This document shows, in pieces, positions 25,134 through 32,477 of a stretch of DNA of 64,000 bases. The translations under genes were made by a program, and so were the position numbers. The notes below the pieces were generated by a model that was not told where the DNA came from, searched no databases, and saw only the letters and a program-made list of their open reading frames with translations. Position 1 is the stretch's first letter. Each line of letters starts with the position of its first letter. The stretch comes from DATGFB01 sp032160545 (GTDB lineage Bacteria; Actinomycetota; Actinomycetes; Mycobacteriales; Jatrophihabitantaceae): contig JAVHVN010000136.1 in the NCBI GenBank assembly GCA_032160545.1, positions 1-64,000 on the forward strand. Direction: 5' to 3'.

Positions 25134-25161
25134 CGCACACTAGAACACGTTCTAGTGTGCG
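25134..25161. promoter_or_regulatory. 28-bp near-perfect palindrome containing a KstR-like box
   Basis: Two 13-bp arms, CGCACACTAGAAC and GTTCTAGTGTGCG, are exact complements around a central AC. The core TAGAACACGTTCTA fits TNNAACNNGTTNNA, the KstR steroid-repressor site, and equals the box at 1045-1058. It lies 5 bp before the IclR start and 55 bp before the DUF1214 start, so one repressor dimer could close both operons. Confidence 0.72.
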
Positions 25162-25185
25162 CGGAAGTGATCTGGACCGCGCCGG

Positions 25186-25197
25186 TACAGATCTGTA
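25186..25197. promoter_or_regulatory. 12-bp palindrome TACAGATCTGTA, possible IclR site
   Basis: A second, unrelated perfect palindrome in the same divergent region, 19 bp before the DUF1214 GTG. It may be the autoregulatory site of the IclR protein. Support is only its symmetry and position. Confidence 0.3.
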
Positions 25198-25215
25198 ACG
25201 GGCGAGGGGAGGGCC

Positions 25216-26382
25216 GTGCTGACGCAGTCGCTGGCGGACGCGATCGCCGAGGCCGAGCGGGTGATCACCACGGCGCCGCATATCCGGACCGAGCAGGACC
25301 TGCTCGAGGGTTACGAGTACCTCGCGGGCAGCATCCGCGCCGCGCTGCAGTCGTCGTTCGCCCACGAGAAGGACTTCCCGTTCTTCATGCGCTCGGCAAC
25401 GCCCTACACCAAGATCGGTCTGGACAATCCGGACACGCTGTATTTCAGTGCGCGGATCCGCGACGACGCCGACTATGTCGTCACCGGCAGGCGCGGGACG
25501 ACCGCGGATCTGAGCTTCCAGATCCTGGCCGGCGACTACAACCCCGAGGACGTCCCCGACAGCCTGCAGGCGTTCGACGACCGCGAGGTGCGGATTGCAC
25601 CGGACGGCAGCTTCACGATGTGGTTCGGTCCCGCCCGGGACGACCCCAGGCCGAACTACTTCCCCGTGGCGCCGGGCGCCAACATGTTGCTCGTCCGCGA
25701 GGTCTGGAGCGACTGGTCCGCCACGCCGGGGACGATCGCGATCCAGCGCGTCGACCGCATCGGCGCTGCCCCGCCCCCGCTCGCCAAGCAGCTGCTGCAG
25801 CGGAGGTTCGACTCGGCCGGCACGTCCCTCGTCCAGCAGCTCAAGACGTTCCTGCAGTTCCCGGAGTGGTTCTACCTGAAGCTGCCGGTCAACACGATGA
25901 CCGAGCCGCGGCTCACCCCCGGCGGCCTCGCGACGCAGTACTCCTCGGTCGGGCACTACGACCTGCCCGACGACCGGGCGCTGATCGTCTCGGTGCCGGC
26001 GTCCGACGCTGCGTACCAGGGCTTCCAGCTCGGGTCGATGTGGTACGTCTCGCTCGACTTCGCCAATCACCAGACCAGCCTGACCGCCGAGCAGGCGCGC
26101 CACGACCCGGACGGCCTGATCCGCTTCGTCGTGAGCGAGCGTGACCCCGGTGTGGCGAACTGGCTCGAAACGGTGGGGCACCGGCGCGGCTACCTGCAGA
26201 TCCGCTGGCAGCGGACCTCCCGCGAGTTCACCGCGGCCGACGGCCCGCGGGTCGAGGTCCTCGATTTCAACGAGCTGTCCACACGGCTCGCGTACTGGGA
26301 GCAGGCGCAGGTGACGCCCGAGCAATGGCGGGGGCGGATCGCCGCACGGCAGGCAGCCGTCGCGGCCCGGATGCTGGGGTGA
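25216..26382 (+). CDS. DUF1214-type protein of a steroid-linked sulfotransferase cassette
   Basis: 388 residues from a GTG with GGGGAGGG upstream. The FPFFMRSATPYTKIGLDNPD region (~57-76) and C-terminal strand-rich half (GSMWYVSLDFANHQ) resemble DUF1254/DUF1214-class proteins of mycobacteria. No signal peptide or classic active site is seen. It heads a three-gene run with an SDR and a sulfotransferase, an order I recall from the KstR-controlled Rv3531c-Rv3529c genes of M. tuberculosis. Role unknown; possibly lipid binding. Confidence 0.68.
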   Translation: MLTQSLADAIAEAERVITTAPHIRTEQDLLEGYEYLAGSIRAALQSSFAHEKDFPFFMRSATPYTKIGLDNPDTLYFSARIRDDADYVVTGRRGTTADLSFQILAGDYNPEDVPDSLQAFDDREVRIAPDGSFTMWFGPARDDPRPNYFPVAPGANMLLVREVWSDWSATPGTIAIQRVDRIGAAPPPLAKQLLQRRFDSAGTSLVQQLKTFLQFPEWFYLKLPVNTMTEPRLTPGGLATQYSSVGHYDLPDDRALIVSVPASDAAYQGFQLGSMWYVSLDFANHQTSLTAEQARHDPDGLIRFVVSERDPGVANWLETVGHRRGYLQIRWQRTSREFTAADGPRVEVLDFNELSTRLAYWEQAQVTPEQWRGRIAARQAAVAARMLG

Positions 26383-26387
26383 GTTCG

Positions 26388-27164
26388 ATGCTGCTGGAGA
26401 ACAAGGTCGTCGTCGTCGCGGGGATCGGCCCCGGGCTCGGCCGCTCGATCGCGGTGCAGGCGGCCAAGCAGGGTGCCGACCTCGTGCTCGCCGCACGCAC
26501 CGAGTCCCGCCTCGCCGAGGTGGCCGACGAGGTGCAGGCGCTCGACCGCAAGGCGATCCAGGTCGGCACCGACGTCAACGACGAGGCGTCGGCCCAGAAC
26601 CTCGTCGAGCGCACCCTCGCCGAGTTCGGCCGGATCGACGCGCTCGTCAACAACGCGTTCGCGATCCCGCCGCTCGGCCCGCTCGAGACCGTCGACTTCG
26701 GGCAGACCCGGGCCGGCTTCGAGACGAACGTGCTCGGTGCGTTGCGCCTGTCGCGCAAGTTCCTCCCGTACCTCGTCGAGTCGCAGGGCAACATCGTGAT
26801 GATCAACAGCTCGGTGCTGCGGCACTCGAGCCAGCCCTACGGCGCCTACAAGATGGCGAAGTCGGCGCTACTGGCTCTCGCACAGGCGCTCGCGACGGAG
26901 TTCGGGCCGATGGGGGTGCGGGTGAACTCGGTCGCGCCGGGCTACATCTGGGCCGACACGCTCATGAACTACTTCACCTACCTCGGCACCAAGCGCGGCG
27001 TCGACCAGAAGACGATCTACGACGAGACCGCCGCAGACATGGACTTGCGCAGGCTGCCCGAGCCCGACCAGATCGCCGACGCCGTCGTGTTCATGGCCTC
27101 GGACCTCGCGCGCGCGATCACCGGGCACTGCCTCGACGTCAACTGCGGCGAGTTCCACCACTGA
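26388..27164 (+). CDS. Short-chain dehydrogenase/reductase
   Basis: 258 residues from ATG 26388; a GTG at 26379 overlapping the previous stop is the alternative. The cofactor loop is the variant GIGPGLGRSIA (~13-22), with NNA at 88-90. The catalytic set is Ser141 or Ser142, Tyr154 and Lys158 (YKMAK). The C terminus GHCLDVNCGEFHH is typical of NAD-binding SDRs acting on steroid or alicyclic alcohols. It shares one base with the sulfotransferase gene, so the two are coupled. It would supply or remove the hydroxyl group that is sulfated; this is inference. Confidence 0.82.
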   Translation: MLLENKVVVVAGIGPGLGRSIAVQAAKQGADLVLAARTESRLAEVADEVQALDRKAIQVGTDVNDEASAQNLVERTLAEFGRIDALVNNAFAIPPLGPLETVDFGQTRAGFETNVLGALRLSRKFLPYLVESQGNIVMINSSVLRHSSQPYGAYKMAKSALLALAQALATEFGPMGVRVNSVAPGYIWADTLMNYFTYLGTKRGVDQKTIYDETAADMDLRRLPEPDQIADAVVFMASDLARAITGHCLDVNCGEFHH

Positions 27165-28315
27165 TGGATCCGGCCCAGGGACGTTCGGACATCGGCTCGA
27201 TCGAGGACCTGCACGCGTCCGCCACCAGGATCACCGGCCTGGACGACTTCGGCGACGACGGGTACCTCGAGGGACTCGGCGTGCTGCTCGAGTCGTACGC
27301 CCAGGACGAGCGGCTCACGCCGTTCGGCAACAAGGTGCACCGCTCGGCCCTGCGCGGCGCGCTGGTGGCGCGGCTGCTGACCGAGGCGCAGTGGAAGCAG
27401 TTCCCCCGGCACGCCGACGCCCCGGTCGAGCGGCCGATCTTCGTGACCGGCCTGCCGCGGACCGGGACGACCGCGCTGCACCGGCTGCTGTGTGAGGACC
27501 CGCGCCACCAGGGTCTGGAGATGTGGCTGACGCAGGTGCCGCAGCCGCGACCGCCGCGCGAGACGTGGGACGGCAACCCGGTCTATGCCCGGCTGCAACA
27601 GAACTTCGACAAGCACCACATCGAGAACCCCGAGTTCATGGGCGTGCACTACATGTCGGCCGACATGGTCGAGGAGTGCTGGCAGATCCTGCGTCAGACG
27701 ATGCTCTCGATCGCCTACGAGAGCCTGGCCTACCTCCCGACCTACTCGGCCTGGCTGCGCGAGCAGGACTGGACACCGGCGTACGCGCGCCACAAGCGCA
27801 ACCTGCAGCTCATCGGGCTCCATGACGCGGGCAAGCGCTGGATCCTGAAGAATCCGAGCCACCTGTTCGCCCTGGACGCGCTCATGGCGGTGTATCCCGA
27901 CGCGCTGGTCATCCAGATGCACCGGGAGCCGCGCACCATCGTCGCGTCGTCGAGCAGCCTCAGCGCGCAGGCCACAGCCGGGCAGTCGCAGCGGTTCCTC
28001 GGCGACGTCATCGGGCGCACGCAGCTGGAACTCTGGTCCCGCGGGGCCGAGGCCTTCCGGGTCTCGCGACGCAAGTACGAGCCCGGCCGGTTCCTGGACG
28101 TCGACTACAACGAGTTCACCGCCGACCCGCTCGGCACTCTCGGCCTGGTCTACCGGTCCTTCGGCATCGAGCTGCCCGACGATGTGCGAACTCGGGTCGC
28201 AGCGGTCCACGAGCAGAGCCGCTCGGGCGTGCGGCGGCCGTCGCACAGCTACTCACTGGCCGACTTCGGCCTCACCGAGGCCGACGTCGACGCCCGCTTC
28301 TCCGGTCGGGGTTAG
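27164..28315 (+). CDS. PAPS-dependent sulfotransferase (Sulfotransfer_3 type)
   Basis: 383 residues. The 5'-phosphosulfate loop PIFVTGLPRTGTTALHRLL occupies ~91-109. The 3'-phosphate site is near ~250 (MHREPRTIVASSSSLSAQ, with Arg and Ser in the expected spacing). It transfers sulfate from PAPS to a hydroxyl of an unknown acceptor and releases PAP. PAPS synthesis and PAP removal are encoded by the divergent operon, which strongly supports a genuine sulfotransferase. The last 4 bp overlap the convergent SRPBCC gene. Confidence 0.85.
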   Translation: MDPAQGRSDIGSIEDLHASATRITGLDDFGDDGYLEGLGVLLESYAQDERLTPFGNKVHRSALRGALVARLLTEAQWKQFPRHADAPVERPIFVTGLPRTGTTALHRLLCEDPRHQGLEMWLTQVPQPRPPRETWDGNPVYARLQQNFDKHHIENPEFMGVHYMSADMVEECWQILRQTMLSIAYESLAYLPTYSAWLREQDWTPAYARHKRNLQLIGLHDAGKRWILKNPSHLFALDALMAVYPDALVIQMHREPRTIVASSSSLSAQATAGQSQRFLGDVIGRTQLELWSRGAEAFRVSRRKYEPGRFLDVDYNEFTADPLGTLGLVYRSFGIELPDDVRTRVAAVHEQSRSGVRRPSHSYSLADFGLTEADVDARFSGRG

Positions 28316-28770
28316 CTGCGGTTCTCGACATTGCCGCGCCAGGCTCCGGTCTCGGAGCCATGGCTCTCGATGAACTCCTTGAAGCGGTTGAGGTCGGCCT
28401 TCACCTGGTGATCGTCGATGCCGACGGCAGCACCGGCCTTCTCGACGAGGCCCTCGGGCTGCCAGTCGAGCTGCACGGTCACGCGCGTGTCGTCGTCGGA
28501 CAGTCGGTGGAACGTCACGACACCCGCATGAGTGGTGCCGTCGGTGCTCTTCCACGCCACCCGCTCGTCCGGGTGCTGTTCGGTGATCTCGGTGTCGAAC
28601 TCTCGCTTTACCCCGCCGATCGACGTCTTCCAGTGCGTGTGCGTCTCGTCCTGCTGACTGATGCTGTCGACGCCGCCCATGAACTGCGGGAACGACTCGA
28701 ACTGCGTCCATTGGTTGTAGGCGGTGCGGACGGGAACGTGCACGTCGATGCTCTTGGTCACGCTGGTCAC
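28312..28770 (-). CDS. SRPBCC family protein (cyclase/dehydrase type)
   Basis: 152 residues. It starts with the family pattern KSIDVHVPVRTAYNQWTQFESFPQFMGGVDSI (~5-37), followed by RVAWKSTDGTTHAGVVTFHRL (~70-90). These proteins form a helix-grip fold around hydrophobic ligands; the YNQW...FPQF subgroup is common in actinobacterial stress regulons. A GGTT-N16-GGGTAC promoter lies upstream. The gene diverges from the Vms1-like gene. Confidence 0.78.
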   Translation of the reverse strand: MTSVTKSIDVHVPVRTAYNQWTQFESFPQFMGGVDSISQQDETHTHWKTSIGGVKREFDTEITEQHPDERVAWKSTDGTTHAGVVTFHRLSDDDTRVTVQLDWQPEGLVEKAGAAVGIDDHQVKADLNRFKEFIESHGSETGAWRGNVENRS

Positions 28771-28830
28771 GGCTGCTCCTCCGTCGGTTTCGGGATCTTG
28801 GGGGACCGAGCTGCGGCCCTCGAAAACCAG

Positions 28831-28856
28831 GTACCCGAAGCGTCGGCGAGGTAACC
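28831..28856 (-). promoter_or_regulatory. SigB/SigF-type promoter of the SRPBCC gene
   Basis: On the minus strand GGTT (28856-28853) and GGGTAC (28836-28831) are 16 bases apart, as in the actinobacterial stress-sigma consensus. The -35 element lies within the 20-bp palindrome at 28847-28866, so a bound protein there would affect this promoter. Confidence 0.45.
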
Positions 28857-28866
28857 GGTTACCTCG
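28847..28866. repeat. 20-bp perfect palindrome between divergent genes
   Basis: CGAGGTAACC joined directly to GGTTACCTCG. It sits in the 122-bp divergent region, 27 bp before the Vms1-like ATG, and overlaps the predicted -35 of the SRPBCC gene. An operator for a dimeric regulator is the simplest reading. Confidence 0.5.
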
Positions 28867-28892
28867 GTCGCGGGCATGGGAAGGGCGTCGGT

Positions 28893-30017
28893 ATGCACGC
28901 CATCGACGATCTCAAGGACCTGTACGAGCACGAAGGACCGTTCGCCACGGTGCACCTCGACGCGAGCCGCAACGCCGAGCGGGCCGCGCACGAGGTCGAG
29001 CTCCGATGGCGTGACCTGCGCCGCCCGCTCACCGACGCCGGTGCCGACGACGCAACGGTTGCCGCGCTCGAGAGCGCGGTTCTGGGGGTGGACGAGCCGG
29101 GTCCGCACGGCCGGTTCCTGGTCGCGGCCGAGGGCAGCGTGCTGTTCGACCGGCCGTTGCGCGGCATCCCCGTGCAACCGTCCGCCTCCTGGGGCGTGCT
29201 CCCCGACGTGATGCCCTATGTCGCTGAGGCCTCGACCCAGATCGCGTACGTCGTCGCGGTGGCCGATCGCACCGGGGCCGACCTCGAGGTCGTCCTCGGA
29301 CCGCGTTCGGTACGCGGGACGGTCGAAGGCGACCAGACGCATCCGCTCCACAAGACCCGCCGCAACCAGTGGAACGAGCGGCAGTTCCAGAACCGGGTCG
29401 AGAACGCGTGGGAGAAGAACGAGCGCGAGGTCGCCGATGCCGTCGTCCGGCACGTCCAGGAGGTGGGGGCCCAGCTCGTCGTGATCTCCGGAGAGCAGCG
29501 GGCGTGCGCGCTGCTGAAGCGCGACCTCGAGGAGCTGCTGCCGCCGGGCGTTGCCCTGGCCGAGGTCGGGGCCGGCGGGCGCGCCCCGGGTGCCTCGCCA
29601 GAAGCCCTGCACGAGGCGGTCCACGACGCGGTGCTCAAGCTGGTGTGGCGACGCCGGCGTGAGCTGATCGAGCGATTGCAACAGGACTTGGGCCGGCACG
29701 CGTTCGCGCTGACCGGTGCCGCCGAGGTGATCGACGCACTGCGCAAGGCGCAGGCCGACACGGTCGTACTGACCAACGACCCGTCCTCGACGCTGCGTGC
29801 ATGGGTCGGCCCCGAGCCGCTGCAGGTCGGCACCTCCGAGCAGGAGCTGCACGACATGGGGGTCGACGAGCCGCACGAGGTGCGCTTCGACGCTGCGCTG
29901 ACGCGGGCCGCGGTAGGCAGCGGCGCCGATATCGAGGTGACCCCGAGCGGGCACAACTTCCTGAAGGACGGCATCGCCGCGTTGCTGCGCTACGACGACG
30001 CCGCGACTCCGAGCTAG
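28893..30017 (+). CDS. Vms1/baeRF-type protein, Rv2629-like
   Basis: 374 residues. The opening DDLKDLYEHEGPFATVHLDASR (~5-26) and central ERQFQNRVENAWEKNEREVADAV (~155-177) match the Rv2629 family. That family is grouped with Vms1-like and archaeo-eukaryotic release-factor-like (baeRF) proteins, which are thought to act on peptidyl-tRNA in stalled ribosomes. I see no GGQ motif, so hydrolase activity is not assured. In mycobacteria the relative belongs to the hypoxia/dormancy response. It diverges from the SRPBCC gene and converges on selD by 4 bp. Confidence 0.75.
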   Translation: MHAIDDLKDLYEHEGPFATVHLDASRNAERAAHEVELRWRDLRRPLTDAGADDATVAALESAVLGVDEPGPHGRFLVAAEGSVLFDRPLRGIPVQPSASWGVLPDVMPYVAEASTQIAYVVAVADRTGADLEVVLGPRSVRGTVEGDQTHPLHKTRRNQWNERQFQNRVENAWEKNEREVADAVVRHVQEVGAQLVVISGEQRACALLKRDLEELLPPGVALAEVGAGGRAPGASPEALHEAVHDAVLKLVWRRRRELIERLQQDLGRHAFALTGAAEVIDALRKAQADTVVLTNDPSSTLRAWVGPEPLQVGTSEQELHDMGVDEPHEVRFDAALTRAAVGSGADIEVTPSGHNFLKDGIAALLRYDDAATPS

Positions 30018-31006
30018 CGGACCGCGAGCGCGGCATCGCCTCGGGCGACGATCTCGCCGACGACCGGCGCGCCGGGCAGTTCGCCGACCACGAGCAGTCC
30101 GCCGCTGGTCTGGGCGTCGGCGAGCAGCAGCAGCTCGTCCTCGGCGACGGTCGCGGCCAGGTGCGGACGCACCCAGTCCAGGTTGCGCCGCGTGCCGCCG
30201 CTGACGAACCCGTCCCGCAACGCCTCCCGTGCGCCGTCCAGGTACGGGACGGCCGCAGCGTCGATGACGGCGCTCACCCCGGACGCGCGCGCCATCTTGT
30301 ACAGGTGTCCGAGCAGCCCGAACCCGGTCACGTCGGTCGCCGCCTCGACGCCGGCGGCGAGCGCGTCGAGGCTTGCCTGCCGGTTCAGAGCGACCATGCA
30401 CTGGACGGCGTTCGGGAACACCTCGCCGGTGGCCTTGTGCCGGTTGTTCAGCACGCCGACGCCGAGCGGCTTGCTGAGGCTGATCGGCAGGCCGGGACGC
30501 GCTGCGTCGTTGCGCAGCAGCCGGCGCGCGTCCGCGATGCCGGTGACCGCCATGCCGTACTTCGGCTCCGGGTCGTCGATGCTGTGCCCGCCGCCGACGT
30601 GGCAGCCCGCCTCGCGCGCGATGTCCAGGCCGCCGCGCAGCACCTCGCGCAGGACCTCCGCCGGCAGGATGTCGCGCGGCCAGCCCACCAGGTTGACCGC
30701 CACGATCGGTCGCCCGCCCATCGCGTACACGTCCGACAGCGCGTTCGCCGCGGCGATGCGGCCCCAGTCGTAGGCGTCGTCGACCACCGGGGTGAAGAAG
30801 TCCGCGGTGACCACCACCGCCGTATCGCCCTCGATGGTGACGACCGCGGCGTCGTCGCCGTCGTCGAGGCCGACGATCAGCTCGGGCGCGCTGCTGCCGC
30901 GCAGGCCGCGCACGATCTCCTCGAGCTCGCCCGGCGGGATCTTGCAGGCGCAGCCTCCACCGTGGGCGTACTGGGTCAGCCGGTACCCGGAGGCCTGCAC
31001 GGTCAC
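30014..31006 (-). CDS. selD: Selenide, water dikinase SelD
   Basis: 330 residues from a GTG. The N-terminal QYAHGGGCACKIPP motif has Cys19 at the catalytic position that is Cys or Sec in SelD enzymes, and Lys22 follows. GLDDGDDAAV (~46-55) and GGGHSIDDPEPKYG bind ATP and metal. It makes selenophosphate from selenide and ATP, the donor used by SelA. The start lies 40 bp from the divergent tRNA-Sec gene. Confidence 0.93.
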   Translation of the reverse strand: MTVQASGYRLTQYAHGGGCACKIPPGELEEIVRGLRGSSAPELIVGLDDGDDAAVVTIEGDTAVVVTADFFTPVVDDAYDWGRIAAANALSDVYAMGGRPIVAVNLVGWPRDILPAEVLREVLRGGLDIAREAGCHVGGGHSIDDPEPKYGMAVTGIADARRLLRNDAARPGLPISLSKPLGVGVLNNRHKATGEVFPNAVQCMVALNRQASLDALAAGVEAATDVTGFGLLGHLYKMARASGVSAVIDAAAVPYLDGAREALRDGFVSGGTRRNLDWVRPHLAATVAEDELLLLADAQTSGGLLVVGELPGAPVVGEIVARGDAALAVR

Positions 31007-31046
31007 CGCTGCGACGTTAGTCCCGCCGCGCGCTAGCGTGATCGGC

Positions 31047-31142
31047 GGAGGCGTACAGGTGCCTGGTGGCCCTCCCGGTCTTCAAAACCGGTGAAGCCGA
31101 GTACCTCGGCTTGGCGGGTTCGATTCCCGTCCGTCTCCGCCA
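31047..31142 (+). tRNA. selC: tRNA-Sec (anticodon UCA)
   Basis: 96 nt. The 5' GGAGGCG pairs with CGTCTCC before discriminator G and an encoded CCA (31140-31142). The anticodon stem CCGGT/ACCGG closes the loop CTTCAAA with TCA at 31082-31084. There is a long variable arm (AGCCGAGTACCTCGGCT). The T arm can extend to six pairs, giving the 13-bp acceptor-T stack typical of bacterial tRNA-Sec. SelA begins 22 bp downstream, so it is probably co-transcribed. Confidence 0.93.
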
Positions 31143-31164
31143 GAGCCGTCCGATCGGAGGTCAG

Positions 31165-32475
31165 GTGCCGCCCGACCCGCGCCGAGCACTGCCGCGCACG
31201 GACGCGGTGCTCGCCGAACAGCGCCTCGACCACGCGACCGCCCGGCTCGGACGCGCGCGGGTGAAGCGCGCCGTCACCGAGGCGCTGCAGGCGCTGCGTA
31301 CCGCAGGCGTGCCGCCCACGGCTGACGCCGCGACAGTCGCCGAGGACGTGTTGCGGCGCCTGCCCGAGGGCGCGACGACGCTGCAGCCGGTGATCAACGC
31401 GACCGGCGTCGTCCTGCACACCAATCTCGGCCGCGCGCCGCTGTCACCGGCGGCCGTCACCGCGCTCGCAACAGCCGCCGGATACGTCGACGTCGAGTTC
31501 GACCTCGCCGACGGCTCGCGCGCGCGCCGGGGCCGCGGGACGCTGGCGGCGCTGCATGCGGCCGTGCCCGATGCCGAGGCCGTGCACATCGTGAACAACG
31601 GCGCGGCCGCGCTCGTCCTCGCCACGCTGTCGCTCGCCGCCGGACGCGAGGTCGTCGTCTCGCGGGGGGAAATGATCGAGATCGGCGACGGGTTCCGGTT
31701 GCCCGACCTGATCGCCTCGACCGGAGCCCGGCTACGCGAGGTGGGGACCACCAACCGGGTCACGCTGCGCGACTACGCGGCGGCCGTCGGAGCCGACACC
31801 GGCTGCGTGCTGAAGGTGCACCCGAGCAACTTCCGCATCGAGGGGTTCACCCGCGCGGTCGAGGTGCGCGACCTCGCGACCCTCGGTGCCCCGGTGGTGG
31901 TGGACGTCGGCAGCGGCCTGCTCGCACCAGACCCGCTGCTGCCGGACGAGCCGGACGTCGCCTGCGCACTGCGGGCCGGCGCGGCGGTGGTCACCTGCAG
32001 CGGCGACAAGCTGCTCGGCGGCCCGCAGGCGGGTTTGATCTTCGGCGCGGCCGAGATCGTCGAGCGGATGCGGCGGCATCCACTCGCCCGGGCGCTGCGG
32101 GTCGACAAGCTCACCCTGGCCGCCCTCGAAGCGACGCTGGACGGGCCTCCGACACCGACGCACGAGGCTTTGCACGCCGATGCGGCCGACCTGCGGCGCC
32201 GCTGCGAGGAGCTGGTCGCGCAGCTGCCCGGCGTCGATGCCCAGCTCGTGGGGTCCGTCGGCGTCGTCGGCGGCGGTGGCGCCCCGGGCCGCGTGTTGCC
32301 CGGCTGGGCGGTCACGCTGCCCGCGCCGTACGCGCCCGCGTTGCGTGCGGGGCGTCCGCCGGTCGTCGGCCGTGTCGAGCACGGTCGCTGTGTGCTGGAC
32401 CTGCGCTGCGTCCCGCCCGAGCAGGACCGCACCGTCGTTGCGGCCGTCCGCGCTGTCGCCGCGCCGAAGGACTGA
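31165..32475 (+). CDS. selA: L-seryl-tRNA(Sec) selenium transferase SelA
   Basis: 436 residues from a GTG with GGAGG just upstream; longer in-frame readings run into tRNA-Sec. The INATGVVLHTNLGRAPL motif (~75-91) and PLP lysine Lys282 in SGDKLLGGPQAG are diagnostic. SelA converts Ser-tRNA(Sec) to Sec-tRNA(Sec) using selenophosphate. It ends 2 bp before selB. Confidence 0.93.
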   Translation: MPPDPRRALPRTDAVLAEQRLDHATARLGRARVKRAVTEALQALRTAGVPPTADAATVAEDVLRRLPEGATTLQPVINATGVVLHTNLGRAPLSPAAVTALATAAGYVDVEFDLADGSRARRGRGTLAALHAAVPDAEAVHIVNNGAAALVLATLSLAAGREVVVSRGEMIEIGDGFRLPDLIASTGARLREVGTTNRVTLRDYAAAVGADTGCVLKVHPSNFRIEGFTRAVEVRDLATLGAPVVVDVGSGLLAPDPLLPDEPDVACALRAGAAVVTCSGDKLLGGPQAGLIFGAAEIVERMRRHPLARALRVDKLTLAALEATLDGPPTPTHEALHADAADLRRRCEELVAQLPGVDAQLVGSVGVVGGGGAPGRVLPGWAVTLPAPYAPALRAGRPPVVGRVEHGRCVLDLRCVPPEQDRTVVAAVRAVAAPKD

Positions 32476-32477
32476 AC

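Noticed and set aside
30014..31006. SelD as a selenoprotein
   Set aside because: The catalytic position is encoded by a TGC cysteine codon, not TGA.
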